A stretch of DNA of 64,000 bases, taken from Micromussa lordhowensis (lineage: Eukaryota; Cnidaria; Anthozoa; Scleractinia; Lobophylliidae). The position numbers and the translations under genes are program-made. The stretch lies in the NCBI GenBank assembly GCA_964020085.1, contig OZ026597.1:7522310-7586309 (forward strand), in the 5' to 3' direction. Of this stretch, positions 1 through 48,060 are shown piece after piece (position 1 is the first letter of the stretch; each line of letters starts with the position of its first letter). The notes under the pieces were generated by a model that was not told the origin of the DNA, did no database searches, and saw only the letters and a list, made by a program, of their open reading frames with translations.

Positions 1-117
1 GCTTTAACAATTATGTTTACTATTTCGAAATCAACATTCGAATACAAAACCGTTTCTTTGCGTTCAACATCATATCTTTCCCTGATCACTCCCATATTCC
101 AATAAAAAAACACGAAC

Positions 118-218
118 CAACATTCAAGTTTTCGATTCAACAATCGACTTTTCGCTTCAGCAATAAAGTTCTTGCCTCAACACTCATCCTTTCTGGTTTA
201 ACAATCAAGTTTGTCCGA
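118..218. repeat. Degenerate 20-bp tandem repeat
   Basis: About five consecutive units of 20-21 bp can be lined up, starting at 118, 138, 158, 178 and 199. Each has the form CAACAATC-AA-GTTTTC-G with substitutions. Looser copies of the same words (CAACATTC, TTCAACAT) occur on both sides (about 30, 63 and 305), so this is the best-preserved part of an older minisatellite. No coding potential seen. Confidence 0.5.
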
Positions 219-708
219 TGAAGAGCAATACCACTTTGAAACTGAGGTCTTCGCTTTTATGAAATACCGAAGAAGACTCAAAGATACGCAAAGCACAACT
301 TTTACATTCAACATTGAAGTTTTGATTTGAACTTCACGCTTCACTGGACACACTCAAGGTCAGGCAATGAGGCATGCGCTCTGTGAGCCTAACCACAATG
401 CCCTAACGGAGGATTTACCATGCCAACGAAGCACATGGCTTAGCGTGTAAAATGAGGTTGACTACCTACACGACTCCTACGGTTCGTGACATTTGGACAT
501 TTGCTGTTCTGTGTTCGGTCTCTCGAAATTTTTTTGTTGCTTCACTCGTGTTTATGAAGGGCACTTCATGTTGTGTTATAAAGAGGAATTTTTAGTAGAG
601 CTGAGCCGTTAGACTGTGCTATAACAAATTTAGAGGTCATTGGTCTGCATAGTTTCCGCTGTCATGGGCATGTCGCTTTGCAGAGTTTGACATAATACAG
701 AGACATAA

Positions 709-905
709 ATGGCAAAAGGCAATCGTTTTGTCATCTTTGGATGCAACAACCATCGTAGATATCCGGAAAAGTATGTGGCTAAAGACTGGTAATACAGGTT
801 TCCCCGGGAGGTTTCTTCGCAGGAAAGCCACACATACCGTAAACACTGGCATATAAGCCGGACCTTTTTGCTCAAAATTTCCGTGTCACATCGGGGATGC
901 GGCTT
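709..905 (+). pseudogene. THAP-domain-like fragment with an in-frame stop (tentative)
   Basis: A plus-strand reading frame from an ATG at 709 gives a short N-terminus with FVIFGCNNH, then a tryptophan, a TAA stop at 790-792, and in the same frame YRFPRE and a later KHW. The order GC-N, W, then RFP at this spacing resembles the start of a THAP zinc-binding domain, found in host proteins and in some DNA transposons. One expected cysteine is replaced and the stop interrupts the frame, so if it is a THAP relic it is dead. The match is short and I place little weight on it. Minus-strand frames over the same bases look like shadows. Confidence 0.25.
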
Positions 906-1786
906 ATCTGCGAGAACATCTAGACACCATGCCATAATTTTGCATAAATTAACAAGTTTTAGCAAAAATTCTACAGTCTGTATAGACCTGTGCAGCAAAT
1001 TAATAAGAACTTTATAAAACTATACCACATTACGCATTGATCATTGCTTTTGCGAGTGTGGTGACTCCTAAAAGAGCTGTTTTTGTGTGAGCTTACACAA
1101 TGATTAAACCTTCTTCGTTAAAAGAGCTTTTAACCGGTTTAACAATGCCTTTCTTCAGCAAGTGAACTTCGCTCAGCAGGGAATCTCCATTCCACCACAA
1201 AGTTGTTTACAATGTTGACGATGGCCGCTCACTTCGACAGAAATCGATCCACCTTGAGCGAGAAAATACCATGCTATTTTTGAGTATTTGCGTGGTAAAT
1301 GGCTGACAGTTTCTTTGCCGTTCAAATTTGTCGAATTGATGTGTCTTGCACTAAAAATCTACTCCATCTCCTGATCAAATGCCTGGTTACTAAGCTACGA
1401 ACAAACCAAAACGTTCGTCAGGTGTTGTTGTAGGTAAATTCTATTGAGAAATGGACAGGAATGAAAATTACTGGATTAAAAATGCCAGAGAAAGATCAAA
1501 TTTATGTCTGAGCAGGATTTTCATACTCTTAGAGAGCCAAAATTATAAGTAAGAGTTTTAGTATTCTCTGTTTTAAATGTTAGTGAGTTAATACGCAGGT
1601 TGACACGTGCAAGAAACTTGAAGAAACAGTGCATTTACATGTAAGACATCTTTGTCACTGTTGATTTATGTTTTCAATTTCTTTCAAATTTTTTTATCCC
1701 AAATCTAAGTTACCAAACTCGGGGTGCGGCTTATCTGTGAGTGCGGCTTAACTGCTGGTGTTTACAGTACTTTTTTGGTCTTTCAA

Positions 1787-1938
1787 GGATCCAAACAAGT
1801 TCAAGGATCAGATCAGAAGACTTTACAGGAAGAATTTTACGGTCAACAAACGCACTTAAGTTGCTCAAATCATTTGAATTAGGAAGCCCAGATGAAAGTG
1901 ATCCAGATCCAACACATTTTCCAAAGGGTTACGATTGA
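1787..1938 (+). other. Possible exon-like stretch, unrecognised
   Basis: After a TTTACAG that could serve as an acceptor, a plus-strand frame runs to a TGA at 1936-1938 and ends in an acidic, proline-bearing tail (DESDPDP near the end). The composition is protein-like, but there is no recognised domain, the polypyrimidine tract is poor, and no convincing splice donor connects it to the stronger exon candidate at 3030. It may be chance. Confidence 0.15.
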
Positions 1939-2570
1939 GGCAAACCCACACCAATTCTTGTCTGAGATATAACTTTTCCATGGACGTAACAAAACCTCAC
2001 GCACTATGATATATTATTGTTTTCAATATCAGAAACACAACCACTTTCATACAGATTTCCCCCCTCTTTCGCGGATGTTCTAATATCGGTTTTGAACAAA
2101 TATGTTTCATTGTCAGTCATCATCTTATTGGGGAAATATTGATCATCACTTCCTTCCAACCAGTTTGCCAGCATCTTCTTGCTCTTTACTGCTACATAGT
2201 GGCAAATCTAGCCTGGAAGTGGTTAACATTTGAAACTATGTTGTGCTTCCAAGTATGTCAAACATCCACTGGTAATAACAGTACCATGATCTTTCAAATA
2301 TTTTTGCAATTTCTCAACGTTGAACACATCCTAAACAGTCCTTTGTGTTTTCATGTGTGGATAACCTGTAACACTTTAAAGAGGAATACAAACTCACAGC
2401 ATATGCAGCGCAATGTACTTAATAAGTGACTTTTCTTGTCACGCAAACCCATCACATGTTTGCCCCCCTGGGAATCCCATAATATGCTTCAAATTAATAA
2501 ATTCAAAATGGCCACCGTATCAGTAAAAAGGGCTATTGGCTTTTCTTTGCTACACAATAACATTCCATAA

Positions 2571-2860
2571 ATACCCTGGCTACACAAGTCTGCATAAGAG
2601 CCAAGTGGCCCACCGGCTGGAGCTTATCCCGGTTTCTGTAGCATGAAGTGACTAGGAGTATTTTTACTCCCCCCTGGATGGGATGCTAGTCCATCGCAGG
2701 ATTAGCCCCCAGCATTAAAATTCGCCAGTACTCATTTATACACCTGGGTGGAGAGAGGTACTGCGAGAGTAAAGTGTCTTGCCTAAGAACACATCACAAT
2801 GTCTCTGGCCAGGGCTTGAAGCCGAACCACTCAATCAAGAGAGGCCACTACACCTCCCCC
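2571..2860 (-). mobile_element. tRNA-derived SINE insertion with 24-bp target duplications
   Basis: The 290-bp block is flanked by identical 24-bp direct repeats (2547-2570 and 2861-2884, beginning TTGCTACACAAT). On the minus strand it opens with a tRNA-like head: a GTGGCCTC region as A box and a GGCTTCAAGCC region as a degenerate B box about 40 bp further on. The rest is a conserved-looking body that I associate with SINE copies common in marine invertebrate genomes. The exact long duplication supports target-primed insertion. The B box carries changes, so this copy is probably inactive. Confidence 0.7.
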
Positions 2861-3029
2861 TTGCTACACAATAACATTCCATAATATTGCTGGTGTTCAC
2901 AGTTTTCCGAGTTTACAATAACTGTGCAAATGTACATGTTTAATGTTAATATAACTTAAAAGAGACAAACTTTAGCAAAGTTGTTGAATGTTCTGTAGTA
3001 TAACACTGGAACTTTTTCTTTGCTTGTAG

Positions 3030-3149
3030 AATACTCAGTCAGGTAAAAAGCGTGACGTTGTAAGTGCCGATCTTCCAGAAACCTCAGAGCTTAATCCATC
3101 AAGAAAGGCAAAACGACTAGATCATGAAGATTACAGTCCTCCAGACTGA
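3030..3149 (+). CDS. Candidate terminal coding exon, unknown protein
   Basis: A strong acceptor (CTTTTTCTTTGCTTGTAG-like tract ending at 3029) is followed by a 40-codon open frame ending in TGA at 3147-3149. The predicted peptide is hydrophilic, with two basic patches (GKKRD and SRKAKR) that could be a nuclear localisation signal and an acidic, proline-ending tail (HEDYSPPD). The other two frames close quickly. The upstream exon was not identified and the SINE at 2571 lies in the presumed intron. I do not recognise the family. It could equally be a fortuitous open frame behind a pyrimidine tract. Confidence 0.35.
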   Translation, partial: NTQSGKKRDVVSADLPETSELNPSRKAKRLDHEDYSPPD

Positions 3150-5301
3150 ACAGCACTCAATACAAGCAGAATTTTATATTAATATTATTGTTCAACAACA
3201 GCGTCAGCTTGTGTGTAGGAAAGACACATCTATCATAAGTTGAAAACTGGAGTATTGATTGGAAGCAGTAATTAACAATTTTCAGTTGCAACTGTTGATC
3301 ATCAATCAATCAGCATCAGACACTAGATATTTATTTTAATAATAATATTTGACTTCCTTCCCTTCTTAAGTGCACTTCATAGGGAAATAACCAACTGAGC
3401 TGTCTCCTTTATAGTCCATGAACTTGTTACCTCCCTTATTGGGGACTTAGGCAAAAAGAAATGCAGTTCACGCATTGTTAGTACTTATTCAGCAAGAGGG
3501 AAAGGACAAAGAAATGAAAATGACTGTTTGGTCTTTTTTGCTCGCCTCAGCTTGTTTCACCCTAGTCCAAGAGGTCGTGTTAATTGAACCTGAAGTTATT
3601 GGTTATTTATTATTGACAATACAATATTTTCTGGATTAAAACACTCCCAGTGTTCAAACATGGCCTTTTGGACCTGGTGTTAATTGAACTCCTGTTGTTT
3701 ATTTGAGCACAGTTTTATTAAGCAAGGCTTTTTATTCACTATTTTTGACAGTCACATATTTTCCCAGTCGCATATTTTCCCCATATTTGTACCTACATAT
3801 ACAGCTCACATAAATCTCTGAAGCGATTGTTTACAATTCCACCATGGAGACCCAGCATTAATTTGGAACCTGGCATTTTGTCAAGAAAATATCATACCGT
3901 TATGCACAAGTTTGCTATCAAATCATTATGCATGACAGAAATATTAAGAGAGATGATCAAAGCAGTCACCTAATTTAAATTGATGTTTATAGACCTGACT
4001 TGGGCTGGCAGTGTCGGCATGCCAACAAGAAAGTCTATAACAAGCTAAATTTGCCGACTTTTTTATTTCATTTTACTCAGTCTGTTTACTCATTATTAGC
4101 CAGAATTTCAGTTGTCTCCTTGAGACAAACACTCCCAAGATAAACAGTGTCTCTCTCAAGAGTGCATAACTTGAGGAGACAGCTGAGAGTCTATGGCTAT
4201 GCCATCATCCTGATAGTTGAGTGTTGTAGATGAAATTAATTCTCGTTTCTGTATGGCGACTGTTTTAATTATCATGTTGTAGATTCACAATTTTAATTAT
4301 CTAATACATCCTCAAAATACACCACCATTCCCACTCAGAACATTACATTTTATGTTCATTTTGTTGAAAAGGAGCTGATCTTTTTCCAGTTAGCCTGCTC
4401 ATTGTAGGAACTTTCAAGATAGAACTGAGAATTTTATGTACAAGTGGAATGATATGAAGCAAGAACTACAGTAACTCTCATCGCAGCTTTTGGCATGAAT
4501 AGGAAATGGCTTTGTGATAGGGGGCGTCAGACTGAGAGATTTTCTTTTTGAGAGGGGGGAGGGAGCTTAAAGATGATTTCCAGTCCATACTGCACAGTCT
4601 CAGAACCCTAATGTTTGTTTGTCACTCGATGGTATGCAAATCAATGTTATTTGTGACAGACCACTTACCTTATCTTTGAGGCCTTTCAAATTCTTTATCC
4701 AACAACTTCATTGATTTTTACTGCTACAAAATTGTTACATAAAGTAATATGAAAAAGAACAAAGCATAAAGCTTTTACCGCTTCGCATCCATAATGCAGT
4801 TGTTTTGAAACTTTTAATTGACTTCATGTAAGTGGTTGCAAAATGTTTACATTTTGTGATGTCTTGCATGAGACAAAACAAAACACGCAAACAAACTCTC
4901 CAGAGTGCGCAGTATGGACTAGAAAACATCTTAAATGTTGTGGGAGTTAAGGGGATTTCATGGTAATTCAGTTTTTGTGCCTTGTATATTATTCTTGACC
5001 CTCAAAGTAACAATGGAACTGATAAACGTAAATAATATCCAGTAGTAACAGAGTAGAACTGAGAAACGTAAATAACATTCAGTAAATTTTTAAAATTCCT
5101 TAGCTTGTAAAATACTCTTTACTTCTTATCAGCAAGAATTGTCAAAATTTAAACAGTATTATTTTATGTTTAATTAAAGGTGTACCAAGAACAGTGCCAG
5201 ACTTGTTTCTTTTGCAAACTTGCAACTATATTTTTTTAGGCTATATTATATTTTTTAGAAAATGGTTGTTTTATGTTGTAACAAGGTGCACAGAAGCAGT
5301 A
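3150..5301. other. Non-coding stretch, nothing recognised
   Basis: AT-rich sequence without a coding region, tandem repeat or inverted repeat that I could support. Short open frames here (for example 4735-4929 on the minus strand) lack splice context and protein-like composition. Confidence 0.5.
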
Positions 5302-5741
5302 CAGTAGAACCCTGCCTCACAGCCACCTTGTTAATAAGGTCATCTCGTTGTTACGGCCACTTTCTTTGTCCCAGCAAAATGCCCATACATTTTCCTATAA
5401 GAAAATGCCATTATGGCAGCTCCCCATTAATGCAGCCAATGGCCACATTCTGAAATCACCACCTGTAAAATCCTCTATAATTTACCATTTATAGGGCCAT
5501 TTGAATCGGTTTTGTTCACCTTTCCATTGTCAATATTCCATACACTAGTTCAAGTAATTTTTTTTTATGGATGCTTATAAAAGAACAGTTGTTTTGAATT
5601 GGAATTACTGGTATTGTGATATTCTGTCGAGACATTACTCAATGTGGATCAATTATGAGGTTTGACCCTACCCTGTGAGTCTGGTCACCCCATTAAATAT
5701 GGCCAAATTTTGATGGTGACCGTATTAACAAGGTTCCATTG
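5302..5741. mobile_element. Tc1/mariner (pogo-like) MITE
   Basis: Terminal inverted repeats: the left end starts CAGTAGAACCCTG and the right end reads, on the other strand, CAATGGAACCTTG. Both are followed by a TTAATAAGG/TTAATACGG block. Each end is flanked by TA (5300-5301 and 5742-5743), the target duplication of Tc1/mariner-type elements. The 440-bp interior has no transposase frame, so it is non-autonomous. Confidence 0.6.
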
Positions 5742-7264
5742 TAATTGAAAGCACTTAAGGATGATGCATCCTCAACCCCAAAGCCTCTGTTTCTTTTAAG
5801 AAAGATAATGTCGATGGTACACCTTGAAAATGCTGCATAAGCCAAACATGCAGTCAGAAATCAATATTAATGGGGCTTTGTATACAGGGTACCCCAAGTT
5901 GCCAGTATCGAAAAGAATTGTAGACCCTATATTTGAGCAGCCATGCTCTAAATTTTGTACCTCAAGCTAATTGCAGTCGCCAAGGAACTTGAGGACTGCT
6001 CACTGTGCCAAGCTACCAAATGACAGGACAACTAGTCAGTTTGGTTTTCACTTTCCTTTATTCACTTTTTGTTTATCAAAAATAATGTACTTCTGTAAAA
6101 CTGAAACATGTGAAAAACTCCCTCGGGTGAACTACATTTATGCAAGAGTATGCAGATTGAAAGCTGACATACCTAAAAATTACAGCCAAAGTGTTACAAT
6201 ATTGTAAATATCCATTACTAACCTTGGCGTTTTAGCTATGACCCTCGCTTCCCATTAAGTTTTAATGTCAATATGTTCCTATTATATCAGTCTAGAGCTT
6301 TACAAAATCATGCAGTCATTTCTAAATGTTTTATTGAAAACTGCACGGATATTATATAATGTGCAGTTTCCATTAAGAGTAAATGATACTTCAGTCAAAA
6401 GCCAGCATACAGTGAAAAAATCCCTCTTAGTTGTATTAGTACATATAATTGAAACTTGATCTGATGCAAAAGAAATGTATTCAAGTATCTTGTCATACCA
6501 TCGCTCAAATCACATTCTCTTTTCACTATTATTTACAGGACAGGCCACTTGACTACAGCTAGTAAACCAAAGTTTTCAGTATTCTCTCCCAGCAGATATA
6601 GACAGGCAATATGAGATATTTGCACCAGTCGTCTCTAGCATCAACTATAATCCACTGATGGCCCAGCCCTCAGATGCTATGTATGTTATCTTTAACTGTG
6701 AAGATCATGACGTACACAGCAAACTTATGATACCAAACTACAGTAAGTACAATCACTGATCACAGATCAGTTAAAATCACAGTTTCCATGCTACGAGAAG
6801 ATCTAGAAACCCTTACATATTGCTAGTTTACCTAGTCTCCCTCGCAGCCATAACAAGAATAAAAACGGCTGCGAGGGAGACTATAGTTTACCCTGCAATC
6901 CCACATATCTCCAAGGTCAAATTCAGTATCATTTCCATCAATCATACCCTATGTTAATTCCTCTTGGGAGAATTTTTTGTTACACACTTGGTCAGGTATA
7001 TGTCACTCTTGTGTCATTTGGAAATTGTTACAAAAATTCAAAGAAACATTATACAGTGATTAAAGTGCTCGGTTCTGCAGGGTTAACTTTGCTGCATTCA
7101 ACAAATAGTCCAAAATTTAAAGAGCATTTTAATCAGGGTGAACATTTCAGCATACAAAAATTTTCACAAGCATTCCTTATGAAATATGGAAATGTCTCCT
7201 AAATGAATTCTATTTTATAATTTGCAGATACACAGTCAAATTTGATTATTTAATCATTGACTAT

Positions 7265-7266
<2 letters not shown>
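5742..7266. other. Non-coding stretch with one short hairpin
   Basis: No gene recognised. The only clear structure is a near-perfect inverted repeat at 6833-6883: TAGTCTCCCTCGCAGCC faces its complement across a loop of about 17 bp, probably a tiny MITE remnant. Confidence 0.5.
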
Positions 7267-7354
<88 letters not shown>

Positions 7355-7580
7355 AAGTAGTCTAATTGTTTTAGTATAAATTTACCGTAGTCTCATTGCA
7401 TAAAAAGAAAAAAAAGTCAAGTATCGCGTAGAAAAGAACTGTTTTATTATGTTACATCAGGTTCAAACGTGACGCGCGATGTGCACTGATGCGTAACTGT
7501 TGACTATCAGCAGATAGTCGACGGTAATATAGCCAATCAAATTCACGGATTCACAATAGACTACGGTAAATTTATACTAA
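7267..7580. mobile_element. Hairpin MITE (AACAATTAGA family)
   Basis: A long palindrome at 7267-7370 opens AACAATTAGACTACGAG and closes with its complement, with TTTCTACGAG and GATAGT words on both arms. A second inverted pair surrounds what follows: GTATAAATTTACCGTAGTC at about 7374 and its complement at about 7560. The interior has no coding frame. The palindrome shares its arm words with the hairpin at 21642-21748, so both belong to one family. Confidence 0.55.
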
Positions 7581-8110
7581 TTGCTAATACACCATGATGG
7601 CAAACTTGTGTGCATTGCATTTGAAAGGGACATGCAGGTTTGCATTGCAGGTTTTTGATTACTCTTTGTGAAAGCATATACTAAAACATATTACTTTGGT
7701 TCACTATTTGTTACAAATACTTCTCTATGTGATGGTCAACTTAGCTTAGATGTTAACTAACTGCCTGCATTAAATGCAGACTGATAATTAAGTCAAGTTG
7801 TTAAATATAGAATGCAAATATGGCCCAGGCCACATGTGAATTCAAAATATTATATGTTAACATATTATGTGTAAAGTACATGATAAATACAAATGTTAAC
7901 ATACTATTAATACTAACAATGTTATTATGGTAAGGTAAATTTGGTACATCTACATGTAGTTATTCAAACTATTACTCAACTTGAAGTGACCATGGAGTTT
8001 AATGTTACCCTAACTGGCCTCTAATAAATTAGAAACAATTGTTATTTAAGACTATGAAATTGTACGTTGTTCACATATTCCTGACACCATGCATTCAGTG
8101 TTTCATTAAA

Positions 8111-8188
8111 TTTATATACAATCATGGCAATGTTTTTGTTCCCTTTTCATTTATATACAATCATATCAATATTTTTGTTCCCTTTTCA
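8111..8188. repeat. Two-copy 39-bp tandem repeat
   Basis: Units at 8111-8149 and 8150-8188 both begin TTTATATACAATCAT and include TTTTTGTTCCCTTTTCA, differing at a few positions. It is a local duplication without evident function. Confidence 0.6.
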
Positions 8189-8619
8189 TTTAAAGTTTTT
8201 TTGCAAAATGATTCAGATAGCAAAACAGAACACCACAAAAAAAAAAAACAATTTTAACAATTTTTAGGTCATTCCATATTATGAGAAACGCTTTGTCTTC
8301 TAGTGTAACATGAGACAAGATCTGTTAGAAACATTCAGACCTATCAAAACACTTTGCTGTGCAATTTGTTTACTCAGTGCTACACTGAATTCATTTCAAT
8401 CTTTACTTTCAAAATAATGCACCAAACTTTTCATTTGCATCATAATAGTCTACAAGAATTGTTTATGACAAAGTCTCATAAATTAATTCACCCCAATCTC
8501 TTTCTTCCTTTTCTTCAGTTATATATTAATTGATAGAACTGAACATGCATTAAGAAGCAATATTCCATTGAACAATTAGCCCCAAAATTCTTCTATTCAC
8601 CCAGGAATGGCAGAATATG

Positions 8620-9367
8620 TGCATCAAGAGTTTCAGACTTCTGGTGCACGTGCAATGCATTATCGGATAGGTTCTTATAAAAGTGAGCACCAACTCGGAA
8701 ATGCTTGCCTGCCATGCTGAATGTATAGTTCAATCACTTATCAAAGTTTTAACAGGCAAAGCCCCAAAGAATTAAACACAGCACATTGTGTTTTCCAGAA
8801 ACTGGTTTCACTTCTTTAATTTGCTATCAATTTATCAGTAAGACTAGACTTAGAGTTATTCAAAATGTTACGGCTGCATGATCCCACAACTGAAATCACT
8901 GTGTCAGATTGGTATGATGCAAACATTTCAAGTAAACATTAAACTTTTACAAGCTGTAAGACAGAACTGGTGCCAAGTGATTAACACAGCAAATAAATGA
9001 GAAACAAGCTCAGCTTTGGTGCCAGATTTCGCTTTCAGCAGTACTCCTTTAAAGCATCAACACACCAGGTTTATACTACAGCATAAGAAAGCTCTACAAA
9101 GTCATAAGGCCAAAGTGGATGGAATGAAGTTTATAATTTTGATATTCCGTCTCGTCGATTAAGTAAAAAATACACTTTGGTCAAAATACTTTTTACCTGT
9201 TTGAACAATTCAACATTAGTGCCAAAACACGATGAAGAGATGAAGAAGAGAGCAAATTACAAAATGGCAGCCATTACAGAGTTGGTGTCGAGAGTTGGTG
9301 CTCACTTTTTCTAGGAAGCTATCAGATAATGCATTGTGCACACACCGAAAATCTGAAACTCTTGAAG
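8620..9367. mobile_element. Long-TIR non-autonomous DNA element
   Basis: About 80 bp at the left end (from GCATCAAGAGTTTCAGA at 8620 through GAGCACCAACTC near 8695) is repeated in inverted orientation at the right end (about 9280-9367), with scattered mismatches. The interior has no open frame of note. It lies about 90 bp downstream of the Unc13 stop codon, so the 3' untranslated region of that gene may run into it. Confidence 0.55.
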
Positions 9368-9458
9368 CTTGTATCGGAGAAGATTAAAACATTGTTTGTT
9401 GTGGTCAAAATATATTAAATAAATATCCCAACATAAGCACAATGTGATGATTGATTGA

Positions 9459-46036
<36,578 letters not shown>

Positions 46037-47724
46037 GGATTGTCATAGAGATACAAGAAGGAAATAAGGAACAAACACAGAGTTAGAACATGTTAAATTT
46101 ACGCTTATAACTGAACAAGCCGCGTAAACTTGCGAAGTATCTAGCGGGCCTGGCTAATTGCAGGAACGCTTCCACTTACCGAGTACACACAAAATTGGCA
46201 TGACTCAAGCTTTTCTGATGTTCTGTATATAGTTATTTCTTCCACAACGGTAAATTGATGTTCTTGATTGCAATATTCATCGTTTATGATAGACTCAAGT
46301 GAAGTCAATAAAATGGACAGCCGACTACTGTAAACTTTGACGTCACTACAGGAGGTCTTTGCTACGGTAAGAAACTCAGGGGGTAGGGGTGAGTTTGATT
46401 TTTTTTTTGGCAAAGCAGCATTTTTCGAAGGGGTGCACGTGGTTCGCATTGACCTTCAGTCTGCGACTAGACTTGGCAAATATCATTTTCAAGGAAGATA
46501 AAGCGGTTATTAACAATATTGCACGCAGCAAATAGAGCAGATGTATTCCTCAGGAATGCTTTAAGGCGGGCGGGTCCATAACTGTTCGAAATCTTTAGAA
46601 GGGGTGGAAATATTAGCACGTAAAAAGTTAGGTATGAGTATTAAAAGCACTTCTGGAATGAACAATTCACAACCAAAGTACGATAAATATACACGCGTTT
46701 GAAAAATAATACAGGTTGACAAATTCCAGCAATGAAAAATGATCGGAAATTGTCAGATACATATGTAGCACATGTACTTTATTAAAAAACACTGCTAACT
46801 GAAAGAACTACACAATTACAAGTACTCATTGACAAACTTGATACGAATAACCGAGGACAAGAAAAAGGCAATCACTTAACAAAATGATTTAAATGTACAT
46901 CTGTTATTTTTTCCCGTCGATCCTTTTTCATTTTAGCTTTTTACTTCAAACCAGGGGGCCAAAGTATTACCGCATTTCCGCCTTACATATCACAACAACT
47001 TTGAAATAAGTCATAATATTAATCATAACAAAAGTATCGTTTTCTTTTATCATCAGAGAACATGTCGCGAAGTTTGGCAAGAACAATATCAGTAATTCCA
47101 GGAATTGGTGTACAGTGCAGACGTGACACAATTTGTAGAAGTCAAATGATTTCTGTAAAGTGCGAGCGTGATTTCAGAAATATTCGCAAATGGCATTTTT
47201 ACCAATCAATAACGCCGTAGAAAACTTCCGCGCCAGTTTTCGGGCTGTGTTTTCGGATATTTGTTCTTACAAGAAGGGAAAGCCAAAATATAGTTTAAGT
47301 TGGTCACAGGATGAAGTGTAAGACATTTAATCCCTCAGATAGGCCTAATTCCGAAGGAAATCTCTCTAAAAATATTTTGATCACTTTCAAAAGGAGGGTT
47401 TAGAAAAAACAATGCTTTGAGAGGGTCTACATTTGCGGCTAAGGGTTAACATTTTGGCTTTTTTTAACGGCTAATGGAAAAGCCCTGGGAACGAGGTCGC
47501 AGAAATCTTAGAAATTAATCACCATTGTTTTAAGAAAGTTAACAATTAAATTTATTTGTTAAAAAAGTTAAAAATTTATTTTGATTCTGTTAAACATATT
47601 TAAGGTCCAAGGACCATTCAGGAACGGTAAAAGTCATTATTGTCTATTATGATAAGAATTGTTATTGAACATTTAGTCTTCTCGGCCTTTTCCTGTACTA
47701 CCAAGCCACAAGACAAGACACAGA
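46037..47724. other. Upstream region of Unc13, no gene recognised
   Basis: It presumably holds the Unc13 promoter and perhaps an alternative first exon. A minus-strand frame at 46141-46449 is open for about 100 codons but has no C2-like sequence or convincing splice signals. No repeat with clear ends was seen. Confidence 0.4.
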
Positions 47725-48060
47725 AAAGGCTCGACAAGCGATCGATACACGGTGCAATATTGAGCGCCATACTAAATTGCATCGTGTATCGACACCTGAA
47801 ATTGTTGCGTGCAATATTGCAGCAGTAGAATTTCATCCTACTTCTACAACATTGCGTGCAGAAAATTTCTTGGTGTATCCACCATCTCCAACATTTTGTG
47901 CAATTTCAGTGTTCAGCCAATCAAATTTTACATTTAAATTTAGCCGCTGACCCAAATGTCGCCCGTCGTATGTTTCGCGATATGGCGCACGAAATGTTGC
48001 AACCGAGTAGACAACAACAACTTTATTCGCGCGCAATGTTGCACTGTGTATCCGGGCCTT
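47725..48060. mobile_element. TIR MITE (GATACAC-GTGCAA-ATTG ends)
   Basis: Left end AAGGCTCG, then CGATACACGGTGCAATATTG. The right end reads on the other strand AAGGCCCGGATACACAGTGC and continues AACATTG. The left copy carries a 9-bp extra piece after AAGGCTCG. Internal GTGCAATATTGC words repeat the end motif. About 336 bp with no coding frame. Confidence 0.5.

Noticed and set aside
118..218. CRISPR-like array
   Set aside because: The 20-bp units abut without unique spacers and are degenerate; the genome is plainly eukaryotic.
630..998. 122-codon minus-strand open frame
   Set aside because: It overlaps the better plus-strand THAP-like trace, and its composition and lack of any motif suggest a shadow frame.
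46141..46449. 102-codon minus-strand frame just upstream of Unc13
   Set aside because: Tested as a first exon: no C2-like strand, no donor in the needed phase.
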